The notes under the pieces were generated by a model, which searched no databases, was not told the DNA's origin, and worked only from the letters and a program-made list of their open reading frames with translations. Position numbers and translations under genes: made by a program. 64,000 nucleotides of DNA from Paraburkholderia phytofirmans PsJN (GTDB taxonomy: Bacteria > Pseudomonadota > Gammaproteobacteria > Burkholderiales > Burkholderiaceae): NCBI RefSeq assembly GCF_000020125.1, contig NC_010676.1, positions 3,562,000 to 3,625,999 of the forward strand, in the 5' to 3' direction. Below, one piece after another: positions 8,644 to 17,718 of this stretch. The number at the start of each line of letters is the position of its first letter. The stretch's first letter is position 1.

Positions 8644-9066
8644 TCAACGTACCCTGCGCCCCGCACTATCGATCACCTGTTCGCCGTCCTCTTTTGCAAA
8701 CGCGCGTTGTTGCCCGGCGGGCAGGATGTCGAGCACGATTTCGGAAGGTCTGCATAAGCGCACACCGAGCGGCGTGACGACAATCGGACGATTGACGAGG
8801 ATTGGATGGGTAAGCATCGCGTCGAGCAATTGCTCATCGCTGAGCGAGAGATCGGCGAGACCGAGTTCGTCATAGGGCGTGCCTTTTTCGCGTAGCACGT
8901 CTCGCACGGTAAGGCCCGCGCGTTCGATCAGGTTCTTCAGCGTGTCCCGATCCGGCGGGCTCTTCAGATACTCGATGATCTCCGGCTCGATGCCGGCATT
9001 GCGAATCATCGCCAACGTGTTGCGCGAAGTGCCGCAATCCGGATTGTGATAGATCGTGACGCTCAT
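8644..9066 (-). CDS. arsC: Arsenate reductase, glutaredoxin-dependent type
   Basis: ArsC of the plasmid R773/glutaredoxin-coupled class, 140 residues. It reduces arsenate to arsenite in the cytoplasm so that the efflux pump can export it. The active-site loop HNPDCGTSRN puts the catalytic Cys at residue 11, and the NRPIVVTPLGVRLCRP block carries the conserved arginine. The start codon overlaps the stop of the upstream acr3 gene (ATGA), indicating translational coupling in an arsR-acr3-arsC operon. Confidence 0.93.
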   Translation of the reverse strand: MSVTIYHNPDCGTSRNTLAMIRNAGIEPEIIEYLKSPPDRDTLKNLIERAGLTVRDVLREKGTPYDELGLADLSLSDEQLLDAMLTHPILVNRPIVVTPLGVRLCRPSEIVLDILPAGQQRAFAKEDGEQVIDSAGRRVR

Positions 9067-10148
9067 ACACGTTGTCCTTTCACGCTGTGTTTCGTCTCGT
9101 ACCAGTGCTGCGAACGATTGACGACGCCGACCACCAGCAGCATCACCGGCACTTCGATCAGCACGCCGACAACGGTGGCCAGCGCGGCGCCGGAGTGGAA
9201 TCCGAACAGACTGATCGCCGTGGCGACCGCCAGTTCGAAGAAATTGCTCGCGCCGATCAGACTCGACGGACCCGCCACACAATGCGCAACGCCGAGCCGG
9301 CGATTCAACAGATACGCAAGTCCCGAGTTGAAAAACACCTGAATCAGAATCGGCACCGCGAGCATGGCGATGACCAGCGGTTCGTCGACAATGGCTTGTC
9401 CCTGAAAGGCAAACAGCAACACCAGCGTGGCGAGCAGCGCGCCGATCGAGTAGGGGCCGAGATGGGCGACGACCTGCTGGAAATAGGCGTCGCCCCTGGT
9501 CAGAAGACGCCGCCGCAGTAACTGGGCGAGGATGACCGGAACGACGATGTAGAGACCGACTGATGTGATCAGCGTGTCCCATGGCACCGTGATGGCTGAT
9601 AGACCCAGCAAAAGCGCGACCAGCGGCGCGAAGGCCACGATCATGATGGAGTCGTTCAACGCCACTTGTGAGAGCGTGAAATACGGGTCGCCTTTGCAGA
9701 GCTGCGACCAGACGAACACCATGGCCGTGCAGGGTGCCGCGGCCAGCAGAATGAGGCCTGCGATATAGCTGTCGAGTTGAGCGGCGGGAAGCCACGGCGC
9801 AAAGACATGCCGGATAAAAATCCAGCCGAGCAGCGCCATCGAAAACGGCTTGACGAGCCAGTTCACGAACAAGGTGACGCCAATGCCGCGCCACTGGCTT
9901 TTCACCTGCGTCATGGCGGTGAAATCGATCTTGATCAGCATCGGAATGATCATCACCCAGATCAGCATGCCGACCGGAAGATTGACCTGCGCCACTTCCA
10001 TACGGCCGATCGCCTGGAACGGCAGAGGCAGCCACTGTCCAAGTGCGACGCCGCACACGATGCACAGCGCGACCCACACGGTCAGGTAACGCTCGAAGAA
10101 CCCAATCGCGGACGGCGCGCCGCGAATCGTCTTGACAGTACTGGTCAT
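9063..10148 (-). CDS. acr3: ACR3 family arsenite efflux transporter
   Basis: Ten-helix inner-membrane carrier that extrudes arsenite, about 361 residues. Family marks include the ERYLTVWVALCIVCGVALG first helix, the LAAAPCTAMVFVWS segment with the conserved Cys, and ALNDSIMIVAFAP. ATG at 10148 overlaps the arsR stop by four bases (ATGA) and follows GGGAAAA. It is the efflux partner of the downstream arsenate reductase and is controlled by the ArsR encoded just upstream. Confidence 0.93.
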   Translation of the reverse strand: MTSTVKTIRGAPSAIGFFERYLTVWVALCIVCGVALGQWLPLPFQAIGRMEVAQVNLPVGMLIWVMIIPMLIKIDFTAMTQVKSQWRGIGVTLFVNWLVKPFSMALLGWIFIRHVFAPWLPAAQLDSYIAGLILLAAAPCTAMVFVWSQLCKGDPYFTLSQVALNDSIMIVAFAPLVALLLGLSAITVPWDTLITSVGLYIVVPVILAQLLRRRLLTRGDAYFQQVVAHLGPYSIGALLATLVLLFAFQGQAIVDEPLVIAMLAVPILIQVFFNSGLAYLLNRRLGVAHCVAGPSSLIGASNFFELAVATAISLFGFHSGAALATVVGVLIEVPVMLLVVGVVNRSQHWYETKHSVKGQRV

Positions 10149-10471
10149 TTTTCCCAGCAGCCCGGATGATCCGTGGCGGCGCACGTCGCGCCGGCACAGC
10201 AGTTTTCCGTGAGGAAGCCGATCAGATCCGTCATGGAATCGAAATTCGCCGAATAGATGACGAAGCGGCCGTCTTGCCGCGGCGTCACCAATTCAGCATG
10301 CGTCAGGTCTTTGAGATGAAAGGACAGGCTGGACGGCGAGAGTCCGAGCTGTTGCGCGATTTCACCGGCCGCCACGCCGTCTTTTCCGGCGACAACGAGC
10401 AGGCGGAAAATCGCCAGGCGAGATTCATGAGCGAGTGCGCCAAGCGCGCGTACCACGAGGTTCGAGTTCAT
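10145..10471 (-). CDS. arsR: ArsR family arsenic-responsive repressor
   Basis: Winged-helix repressor of 108 residues, first gene of the arsenic operon. The recognition helix region reads QLGLSPSSLSFHLKDL. The classical alpha-3 metal site (ELCVCDL in the R773 type) is absent. Instead the C terminus is Cys-rich, with Cys91, Cys92, Cys97 and Cys105 (NCCAGATC, then PGCW), matching the C-terminal arsenite site known from Acidithiobacillus ferrooxidans-type ArsR. Arsenite binding would release the operator at 10500-10519. Confidence 0.93.
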   Translation of the reverse strand: MNSNLVVRALGALAHESRLAIFRLLVVAGKDGVAAGEIAQQLGLSPSSLSFHLKDLTHAELVTPRQDGRFVIYSANFDSMTDLIGFLTENCCAGATCAATDHPGCWEK

Positions 10472-10499
10472 GACCGAACGATACGCCCTTCGCTTTTAT

Positions 10500-10519
10500 A
10501 TTTCAAGTATTGTTGAAAT
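10500..10519. promoter_or_regulatory. Probable ArsR operator
   Basis: A perfect inverted repeat, ATTTCAA-N6-TTGAAAT, lies 28 bases upstream of the arsR start in an A/T-rich patch of otherwise G/C-rich DNA. The spacing and the TTCAA...TTGAA core fit ArsR-family operators. It probably overlaps the operon promoter, giving autorepression relieved by arsenite. Confidence 0.75.
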
Positions 10520-10699
10520 GACGGCGGGAGCTTCGCGGTTGAAGCGGATCACATGAATGGCGCTTTCTATTGGAATTTCGCGGGCGCCGATCGGTTTTAT
10601 CCTCGCAGGATGCCCCTGCAATGCACGCTCGACCTAGCCGAGATTGCATTTGCGCTCCGTGCGAACCATACTTGTTTTCTCCTTTATTGCTCGCGGTGA

Positions 10700-11374
10700 A
10701 TGGCGATGAACGGTAACGACTCCGATGGCGACCCCCACGCGCACCCGCACACCCACACGCACGACCATCACGGTAGTGCTTTGTCGGAAATGGATCTGCG
10801 TGTTCGTGCTCTGGAGTCGCTGCTGGTCGAAAAAGGGTATGTCGATCCGCAGGCGCTGGACGCACTCGTCGAAACCTATGAGCACAAAGTCGGGCCGCGC
10901 AACGGTGCCCGTGTGATTGCAAAGGCGTGGCGTGATCCAGAGTACAAGCAATGGCTGCTCGACGACGCCACCGCGGCAATCGCATCACTCGGCTACACGG
11001 GGCGGCAGGGCGAGCACATGATCGTGCTGGAGAACACACCCGCGACGCACAACATGGTGGTCTGCACATTGTGCTCGTGCTACCCGTGGCCTGTGCTCGG
11101 ACTGCCACCGGTGTGGTACAAATCGGCGCCTTACCGCTCGCGTGCTGTTATCGATCCCCGTGGTGTACTGAAGGAATTCGGCTTCGAATTACCGGTGGAC
11201 GTCGAGTTTCGTGTGTGGGATTCCACCGCTGAAGTTCGATATCTCGTGTTGCCTATGCAGCCGCCAGGAACTGACGGCTTCTCCGAAGAGGCGCTGGCCG
11301 AACTGGTCACGCGTGATTCGATGATCGGCACGGGATTGCCGAAGACTCCTGACTCGACACGGGGGACACCATGA
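10700..11374 (+). CDS. nthA: Nitrile hydratase subunit alpha, cobalt type
   Basis: Alpha subunit of nitrile hydratase, 224 residues, which hydrates nitriles to amides in the cytoplasm. The metal claw CTLCSC is at residues 122-127 (Cys122, Cys125, Cys127), followed by [10 protein letters not shown]. Thr rather than Ser in the second claw position marks the Co(III) type. The N terminus has an unusual tail with seven His in residues 13-24 ([12 protein letters not shown]), which could bind or store metal. The start has no strong ribosome binding site, and a second in-frame ATG lies at 10706. Its stop overlaps the beta subunit start. Confidence 0.93.
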   Translation: MAMNGNDSDGDPHAHPHTHTHDHHGSALSEMDLRVRALESLLVEKGYVDPQALDALVETYEHKVGPRNGARVIAKAWRDPEYKQWLLDDATAAIASLGYTGRQGEHMIVLENTPATHNMVVCTLCSCYPWPVLGLPPVWYKSAPYRSRAVIDPRGVLKEFGFELPVDVEFRVWDSTAEVRYLVLPMQPPGTDGFSEEALAELVTRDSMIGTGLPKTPDSTRGTP

Positions 11375-12042
11375 ACGGCGCGCAGGACCTTGGCGGCATG
11401 CAGTCGTTCGGGCCGATAAATCCGGACAACGACGTCTCGCCGTTTCACGCCGACTGGGAGCGCAGGGTGCACGCGACCACGATCGCGATGGGCGCAACCG
11501 GCAAGTGGAACATCGACATGTCGCGTGCGGCGCGGGAGAGTTTGCCGCCGGCGCAATATCTATCCAGCAGCTACTACCGGATCTGGTTCGAGGGTTTGAA
11601 GACACTCATCCTGAGCACGGGTCTCGCCACGGCCGACGAAATCGAGTCAGGCGAGTCGAGGACACAAGCGGCGCCTATTCCGCGCGTGTTGATGGCCAAA
11701 GACGTATCGGCGGCGCTGTTCAGGGGCAGTCCGGTCGATCGGCCCGCAGGCGCGGAAGCGAAGTTTGCCATCGGCGATTGGGTGCGGGCCCGGGAAATGA
11801 ATCCTTCCTCGCACACGCGTTTGCCGCGTTATTGTCGCGGCAAACGCGGGCACATTGTTGCCGTGCATGGCGCGCACGTTTTTCCCGACGCCAACGCGCT
11901 CGGCCTGGGCGAGCAGCCGCAATGGCTCTACACGGTGCGCTTCGACGGTGCGGAGCTATGGGGAGGTGATACGACTGCGGCGTCGGTGTGCGTCGACTGT
12001 TGGGAACCCTATCTCGAACCACCGTCTGCCCACGATGACTGA
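11371..12042 (+). CDS. nthB: Nitrile hydratase subunit beta
   Basis: Beta subunit, 223 residues. The N terminus [16 protein letters not shown] is the family hallmark, and the C-terminal SH3-like barrel includes [22 protein letters not shown] and a final DCWEPYLEP. It forms the heterodimer (or heterotetramer) with the alpha subunit and contributes arginines that contact the metal claw. It overlaps the alpha gene by ATGA and the accessory gene by eight bases, so all three are translated as a coupled unit. The alpha-before-beta order is seen in many proteobacterial operons. Confidence 0.93.
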   Translation: MNGAQDLGGMQSFGPINPDNDVSPFHADWERRVHATTIAMGATGKWNIDMSRAARESLPPAQYLSSSYYRIWFEGLKTLILSTGLATADEIESGESRTQAAPIPRVLMAKDVSAALFRGSPVDRPAGAEAKFAIGDWVRAREMNPSSHTRLPRYCRGKRGHIVAVHGAHVFPDANALGLGEQPQWLYTVRFDGAELWGGDTTAASVCVDCWEPYLEPPSAHDD

Positions 12043-12403
12043 CGCTCAAACGAAACTGCCCGAACTGCGCGCTGCGTTGCCGGCACTGCCGTGCGACGAC
12101 ACAGGGCCGGTTTTCAACGCACCGTGGGAAGCGCAGGCGTTTGCGATGACGCTGGCGTTGCACGAGCGCGGCATGTTCACCTGGGGCGAGTGGGCTGCGT
12201 TCCTAAACGAGGCAATTCGCGACGCGCAGGCCGCCGGAGACGCGGACCACGGCGACACTTACTACGCGCATTGGCTGACAGCACTGGAGCGCATCAGCAC
12301 GATCAAGGGACTCGTGACCGACGACTCGCTTCTCCGTCGCCGCGGCGCGTGGGACGCGGCGGCGCGCCGCACGCCGCATGGACAGCCTATCGAACTCGGG
12401 TAG
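12035..12403 (+). CDS. Nitrile hydratase accessory/activator protein
   Basis: Small protein of 122 residues related to the N-terminal half of the nitrile hydratase beta subunit, the class that delivers cobalt to the alpha subunit or swaps subunits during maturation. The body contains FNAPWEAQAFAMTLALHERG and FTWGEWAAFL, the usual accessory-protein block, then DTYYAHWLTALE. It starts inside the end of the beta gene. A hairpin terminator follows directly, so the operon is alpha-beta-activator. No amidase or nitrilase lies next to it. Confidence 0.88.
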   Translation: MTDAQTKLPELRAALPALPCDDTGPVFNAPWEAQAFAMTLALHERGMFTWGEWAAFLNEAIRDAQAAGDADHGDTYYAHWLTALERISTIKGLVTDDSLLRRRGAWDAAARRTPHGQPIELG

Positions 12404-12416
12404 GGGGCGCTTGATT

Positions 12417-12453
12417 GGCAATCCGCATGTTTCGACTTGAGAAGCGGATTGCC
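12417..12453 (+). terminator. Hairpin ending the nitrile hydratase operon
   Basis: Perfect 10-bp inverted repeat, GGCAATCCGC (12417-12426) and GCGGATTGCC (12444-12453), with a 17-base loop. It starts 14 bases after the accessory gene stop. No strong T-run follows, so it may act as an RNA stabiliser or a weak terminator. Confidence 0.55.
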
Positions 12454-12491
12454 CGCCTCTAACGTTTTTCGCGGATTTTGAGGAGACGGCG

Positions 12492-12977
12492 ATGGCAAGA
12501 ATCGAGGCAAAGCTGGCGCAAATGGGATTGACCTTGCCACAGCCGTTGCAGATGCCGGCAAACGTGCGCATGTCGTTGCCCTTCGCCTGGGTGCGCGTGA
12601 GCGGCACGCGAGCATTCGTCTCGGGCCATGTGCCGCTCAATCCGGACGGAACGATTGCACAACCCGTCGGCAAAGTCGGCGCCGACGTTTCGCCAGACGA
12701 AGGCTACGCAGCAGCACGCCTTGTAGCGCTTGCACAATTGGCTAGTCTTCAGAACGCGCTCGGCGATCTCGATCGCATCACGGCATGGGTGCGTGTCTTT
12801 GCAATGATCAACGCGGCGCCAACTTTCGATCAGATGCCGCGAATCGCCAACGGCTTCTCGGATTTGATTCTCGAGCTGTTCGGGCCGGACATCGGAACGC
12901 ATGCCCGGTCGGCAGTCGGCGTGGCGCTTCCCCTCAACGTGCCTGTGGAATGCGAGGCTGAGGTCGAGTTCGACTGA
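12492..12977 (+). CDS. Rid (YjgF/UK114) family protein
   Basis: Member of the Rid/YjgF/UK114 superfamily, 161 residues. This is longer than canonical RidA (about 128) and matches the YjgH-like long subgroup. It shows VSGTRAFVSGHVPLNPDGTI, GYAAARLVALAQLASLQNALGDLDRI and VGVALPLNVPVECEAEVEF, the three usual blocks. The final block lacks the Arg of the RidA imine-deaminase site (normally AVGVxxLPxxxxVE), so deaminase activity is doubtful. AGGAG precedes the ATG. It lies just downstream of the nitrile hydratase terminator and is probably a separate unit. Confidence 0.82.
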   Translation: MARIEAKLAQMGLTLPQPLQMPANVRMSLPFAWVRVSGTRAFVSGHVPLNPDGTIAQPVGKVGADVSPDEGYAAARLVALAQLASLQNALGDLDRITAWVRVFAMINAAPTFDQMPRIANGFSDLILELFGPDIGTHARSAVGVALPLNVPVECEAEVEFD

Positions 12978-13031
12978 TCGCGTCTGCAAGCATCTGGAGC
13001 GCCATCGGGCACGCCGGTGGCGCGTGCGTCT

Positions 13032-13478
13032 TTAATCAGGAATCACTGGCTCGACGAGCCTCGCCAACTGAACAAGCGACTCCTGCCAACCGAGGTAGCA
13101 CATCTCCACAGGAATGACCTCGGGCACGCCCTCCTGCAAAACGGTGAGTTCGGTTCCGCACGACACCTGCCGCAATGAAATGGTGGCCTGCATCTCGCCC
13201 GGCAGATTCGGATCGTCGAAACGGTCCGAGTAGCGGATCTTCTCGAACGGCACCAGCTCGAGATACTCACCGCCGAACGAGTGACCGTGGCCAGTGCCGA
13301 AGTTACGAAACGACATCTTGTGGGTGCCGCCGACCTTAACATCCATGTGGTGGACCTGACAGGTGAAACCGTACGGCGGAAGCCACCGCACTATCGCATC
13401 CGGTTCGAGGAACGCGCGATAGATGCGTTCGGGCGTGGCGCGCAATACGCGGTGGAGGTGGATCGTTCCGGTAGCCAT
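13032..13478 (-). CDS. SRPBCC / AHSA1-like domain protein
   Basis: START/Bet v 1-like (SRPBCC, activator-of-Hsp90-ATPase-1 type) protein, 148 residues. Visible marks are LRATPERIYRAFLEPDAIVRWLPP near the N terminus, VGGTHKMSFRNFGTGHGHSFGG, and a closing GWQESLVQLARLVEP helix. Such proteins bind hydrophobic ligands, and many stand alone with no assigned role. The start at 13478 follows AAAGGAGA. An in-frame upstream extension exists but has no signal. Confidence 0.85.
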   Translation of the reverse strand: MATGTIHLHRVLRATPERIYRAFLEPDAIVRWLPPYGFTCQVHHMDVKVGGTHKMSFRNFGTGHGHSFGGEYLELVPFEKIRYSDRFDDPNLPGEMQATISLRQVSCGTELTVLQEGVPEVIPVEMCYLGWQESLVQLARLVEPVIPD

Positions 13479-13888
13479 GGTGTGTTCTCCTTTCGTTACA
13501 GAAGTTGGACATACTCCTACGACGATCCGGTGACGCCGCTTTCGACGCAGGCTGAGACCAGGAAAAACCCGCACGCGTTGCGCGGCTCAAACTTGCAAAT
13601 CGACGGCAAGCTTACTCCCTCGGAGTGGCCCGCTTATCCCATCGCGCTGGACATGTTTTTTTATCGAGCCCTCCGCGCGCCCGTTCCCGTTTTACGCCCC
13701 GCTTCTGTGTTCTCTTCGAGCCGGCGCCGTATATCCGGCAGTTTGCGATTTCAATCCAGACCCCTCTATTGTGCAGGCCCCCGCCCGGTTTTCCGGTCGG
13801 CGCGCTTATCGCACGCAGGGACGTCGAGTTGGGTTTTCAGCAGTTAAGCGAATTAATTCAGTTGCCGGGCATCGATGTGATGGGTCAG
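13479..13888. other. Gap without a recognisable gene
   Basis: About 410 bases upstream of the SRPBCC gene. Open frames occur on the plus strand, but they have poor composition, no ribosome binding site and no family resemblance. The part near 13479-13560 probably holds the SRPBCC promoter. I see no repeat or hairpin of note. Confidence 0.4.
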
Positions 13889-14140
13889 TCACCGCTCCTG
13901 TTTATGCGCCTGCGCGGCGACCATCCAGCAGACCACGGCGCCCGCGGCCCAAGCGCATGCCAACATCAGTTCGAGATCGAGCATGCCCTGGAAATTTTCC
14001 GCGTTTTCGTAGCTGCATGTTCGATGAGTTTGAAACTGGATACAGCCGGTTTGCATGTCCTGGAAAACGACAAATAACTTGTACAGACCGAACATCGTGA
14101 ATGCCAGCGCGAGAAGCGCGAGTTTTTTTGGTTTTGTCAT
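13889..14140 (-). CDS. Small membrane protein, unknown
   Basis: Predicted 83-residue inner-membrane protein. It starts MTKPKKLALLALAFTMFG with a first hydrophobic helix, then a loop with two Cys (QTGCIQF, HRTCSYE). A second helix, LMLACAWAAGAVVCWMVAA, comes before a short basic tail ending HKQER. The two-helix layout with a charged start supports a real gene, but I know no family for it. The start at 14140 has a weak GGAA site. An in-frame start at 14191 would add a non-hydrophobic tail. Confidence 0.55.
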   Translation of the reverse strand: MTKPKKLALLALAFTMFGLYKLFVVFQDMQTGCIQFQTHRTCSYENAENFQGMLDLELMLACAWAAGAVVCWMVAAQAHKQER

Positions 14141-14317
14141 CGCATGTTCCGTGAGTTCGATCTGACAGGATACCAATTGTCGGCGATACACACGCGCTGA
14201 TTTCCCTCATTCGACAGGTCGCGGGAAATCGTAGAGAATCGGTCGGCATATCCCGCTGCGGATTGGCGCACTTGCGACTTTCCTTCCGCGAGTCTTTGAA
14301 CGGCACAAGGAGCCGGT

Positions 14318-14776
14318 ATGCCCAAGGTCGACACCGCCGCTGTGCCTGCGCGTAATGGCTCGGGCTACCCACCGCCATTCGACGCGCCTTGTGCCGCACG
14401 TACGCGAAAGCGTCTGGGCGAGGCGGGCGGCCTTCGCGATTTCGGCGTCAATCTGATGACCTTGCCGCCCGGCAGTTGGTCCAGCCAGCGTCACTGGCAC
14501 AGCCACGAGGACGAGTTCGTCTATGTGCTCGAAGGCGAGGTGACGCTCATCGAAGACGACGGCGAGACACTATTGCGCGCGGGGGATTGTGCGGCGTTTG
14601 CGCAAGGGACCGGCAATGGCCATCATCTGATCAACCATTCCTCCGCGATGGCGGTATATCTGGAGGTGGGTTCGCGTAACCCGCATGACCTTACCACCTG
14701 CTCCGACATCGACATGATGAGTGCCAACGCCGACGGCCAGTTCGTGCATAAGGACGGCACGCTGTATCCCGTTTGA
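14318..14776 (+). CDS. Cupin domain protein
   Basis: Single-domain cupin of 152 residues. The first cupin motif is visible in HWHSHEDEFVYVLEGEVTLIEDDGE (two His plus Glu as metal ligands) and the second in GDCAAFAQGTGNGHHLINHS (His). Such proteins range from sugar isomerases to storage-like or sensing proteins, and the substrate cannot be inferred here. A strong AAGGAG precedes the ATG. The neighbours are unrelated small genes. Confidence 0.85.
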   Translation: MPKVDTAAVPARNGSGYPPPFDAPCAARTRKRLGEAGGLRDFGVNLMTLPPGSWSSQRHWHSHEDEFVYVLEGEVTLIEDDGETLLRAGDCAAFAQGTGNGHHLINHSSAMAVYLEVGSRNPHDLTTCSDIDMMSANADGQFVHKDGTLYPV

Positions 14777-14866
14777 CTCGCTCGCGATCTCAGTGCTTAT
14801 ATTCCAGACGATTAAACGATATACCCACTCATTCGCTTGCGGCGGCATTAAAGGAGACCAGATTCG

Positions 14867-15304
14867 ATGAATAAAGAACCAATAGATGCATCGGAACGGA
14901 TCGACGAACTAATTGCCGGACTAACGGACTGGCGTGGCAAAACATTCGCGAGTGTCCGCAAGGTCATGCTTGAGGCCGACCCGGAGATCATCGAAGAATG
15001 GAAGTGGATGGGCAGCCCGGTGTGGTCTCGGGACGGCATGATCGCGGTCGCCAACGCGCACAAAGGGAAGGTGAAGGTTACCTTTGCACATGGGGCCGGC
15101 CTCGATGATCCTGACAAGCTATTCAACGCGGGTCTCGAAGGCAACGCGCGACGAGCGATCGATTTTTTGGAAGGCGATAAGGTCAATGCGCGCGCGCTAA
15201 AGAATCTCGTCCGCGCCGCTATCGTGTACAACCAGACCCATTTGAAGAAGAACAAAACGTCCGCGAGTGCTCCGGCGAAAGTGGACAAGAGTCGAGCGAC
15301 GTGA
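14867..15304 (+). CDS. DUF1801 domain protein
   Basis: Cytoplasmic protein of 145 residues with the DUF1801 (YdhG-like) fold. Marks are WRGKTFASVRKVMLEADPEIIEEWKWMGSPVW and the KVKVTFAHGAGLDDP block. The family includes iron-chaperone-like and uncharacterised proteins. The Lys-rich C-terminal tail (LKKNKTSASAPAKVDKS) is probably disordered. AAGGAG precedes the ATG. No operon partner is evident. Confidence 0.82.
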   Translation: MNKEPIDASERIDELIAGLTDWRGKTFASVRKVMLEADPEIIEEWKWMGSPVWSRDGMIAVANAHKGKVKVTFAHGAGLDDPDKLFNAGLEGNARRAIDFLEGDKVNARALKNLVRAAIVYNQTHLKKNKTSASAPAKVDKSRAT

Positions 15305-15563
15305 AGGTGACGCTGTTGGCTACCTGAGAGCGGAAGACGTGGCGGCGATCCAACTGTTTGTCGTTGCTGGCGGCACTTTTCTGGCGCGCCGCGCTGACCA
15401 CGCGCCGCGCTGGCCACGCGTCACGCGCGCAGCACGGCCTAACCCGCTATGCGCGTTGCCTCGCATTCCCACTGGACTCGCCCAAATAGACCCGTTAGTC
15501 TGGGAACATTGCACGACGCAGTCTGGCGATGCTGTTCCTAACCGACAACGTGGGAGCCGAAAC

Positions 15564-15875
15564 ATGGAAGTAAGCACGGAAGCGCTTGTTGACATGCTGC
15601 GAGAAGTCGAAGCCGACGACCCGATCGACTACGCCGACCTTCCTTTCGGCGAGCAGGAGCTCAGGCGACTGGTGATGACCTCGCTCGTCGAGCGCCACCA
15701 CCAGGTCGAGGCCGGCAACATGTCGGTGTCCGACATCCATGCGCTATACCTTCTGAGCACCGCCAAGCTGGTTCTTGAAAACACGGTGCTTCACGCAAGG
15801 CTGCTTCTGCTTCAGGGACGGCAGATCGATGTGCAGTCCCTGCTGGCTCCATTCACGCTCAAAGGCAAATCATAG
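15564..15875 (+). CDS. Hypothetical protein, 103 residues
   Basis: Acidic, helix-rich cytoplasmic protein starting MEVSTEALVDMLREVEADD. It has a central LVERHHQVEAGNMSVSDIHALYLLSTAKLVLENTVL segment that looks all-alpha. I do not recognise the family. The ATG at 15564 follows GGGAG; an in-frame upstream extension to 15267 has poor composition. It is convergent with trpS, with 49 bases between the stops. Confidence 0.6.
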   Translation: MEVSTEALVDMLREVEADDPIDYADLPFGEQELRRLVMTSLVERHHQVEAGNMSVSDIHALYLLSTAKLVLENTVLHARLLLLQGRQIDVQSLLAPFTLKGKS

Positions 15876-15924
15876 GCCTTGCAAGCGGACGCTCGACTGC
15901 GGAGCGCCGCTCGCCGGCTTTCGT

Positions 15925-17067
<1,143 letters not shown>

Positions 17068-17112
17068 TCAGGCGCGCCACCAACTGTTCAGCGTGATCGG
17101 CTTCGTATCCAT
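17068..17112 (-). CDS. trpS leader peptide, Trp-Trp
   Basis: A 14-codon reading frame, MDTKPITLNSWWRA, with tandem TGG codons at 17082-17077 three codons before the stop. It fits a regulatory leader peptide: ribosome stalling on the Trp pair would cover CGCCT and free AGGCGGC to block the terminator at 17030-17001, allowing trpS transcription when charged tRNA-Trp is scarce. The promoter at 17149-17119 predicts a transcript starting at or within a base or two of this ATG, so the peptide would be read leaderless. No ribosome binding site is present, as expected in that case. Confidence 0.7.
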   Translation of the reverse strand: MDTKPITLNSWWRA

Positions 17113-17118
17113 CGGCAG

Positions 17119-17149
17119 AGTATAACGCGGCGGATCGCCGGGTCGTCAA
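17119..17149 (-). promoter_or_regulatory. Sigma-70 promoter of the trpS leader
   Basis: Minus-strand TTGACG (17149-17144) and TATACT (17124-17119) with a 19-base spacer. The predicted start point, about seven bases downstream of the -10, is 17112, the A of the leader peptide ATG. The spacer is long for sigma-70, but both boxes are close to consensus. Confidence 0.6.
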
Positions 17150-17260
17150 CGGCGGACCGGAAAGTGCGTCCCCGCGGCCGCGCCCGCGAGCGCGGGCGAG
17201 TGACGGACATGCCGGGCAACCCGTCGTGCAACCCGCCGTAAAACCAATCCGCACCGCCGT

Positions 17261-17599
17261 CTAGGCCGCCGAAAAAACGACCGCTGCGGCGTCTTCGACT
17301 TGCGTGAAAGTGCGCACAAAGCGATACGCCTGGCCGCCGATCTCCATCTCGTTGACGCCCGAGCGCGTCAGTTCCAGCATCTCATTGGCGAGCGGGATGG
17401 CAATCGTGCCGAGCTTCTTCATTTCCTCGATCAGACCGGCCGGGTCGCCCAGGTAGACGGTGCAAACGTCATTGGTGTGGCGCGTCATGACCACGCTCGC
17501 CGCCCGGTCGAGCGAGAGTTCGAGATACTCGACCAAGGTCTGCAGCGACTCTGGCACGGGCTCGCGAGAGCCGTTCATCGATGTATTTGCGAATGTCAT
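17261..17599 (-). CDS. Hypothetical protein, 112 residues
   Basis: Protein of unknown family. The N-terminal part (VPESLQTLVEYLELSLDRAASVVMTRHTND) looks helical, and the C-terminal part (MEIGGQAYRFVRTFTQVEDAAAVVFSA) looks like beta strands. I start it at 17599, where GGGGGA precedes ATG; another ATG in frame at 17614 lacks a site. It lies immediately upstream of the trpS promoter on the same strand, but the leader promoter makes it a separate unit. Confidence 0.6.
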   Translation of the reverse strand: MTFANTSMNGSREPVPESLQTLVEYLELSLDRAASVVMTRHTNDVCTVYLGDPAGLIEEMKKLGTIAIPLANEMLELTRSGVNEMEIGGQAYRFVRTFTQVEDAAAVVFSAA

Positions 17600-17718
17600 C
17601 TCGTAGTCCCCCATCGCGCCGATCTACGGGTACGCCGCTGGAAATCAGCGGTGCATCCACTATACGGCATCGTACATCGATACTCGACTCGCGAGGCTTC
17701 CAGGCCGGCGATGACCCG

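Noticed and set aside
8644..10197. Very long minus-strand open frame over acr3 and arsC
   Set aside because: Only its last 140 codons (ArsC) look like protein. The upstream part is a shadow of the acr3 gene, which reads in another frame with clear family motifs.
9063..10471. Arsenic operon as a resistance island
   Set aside because: It has no transposase, integrase, repeats or tRNA at its edges, and codon use looks like that of its neighbours, so transfer cannot be argued.
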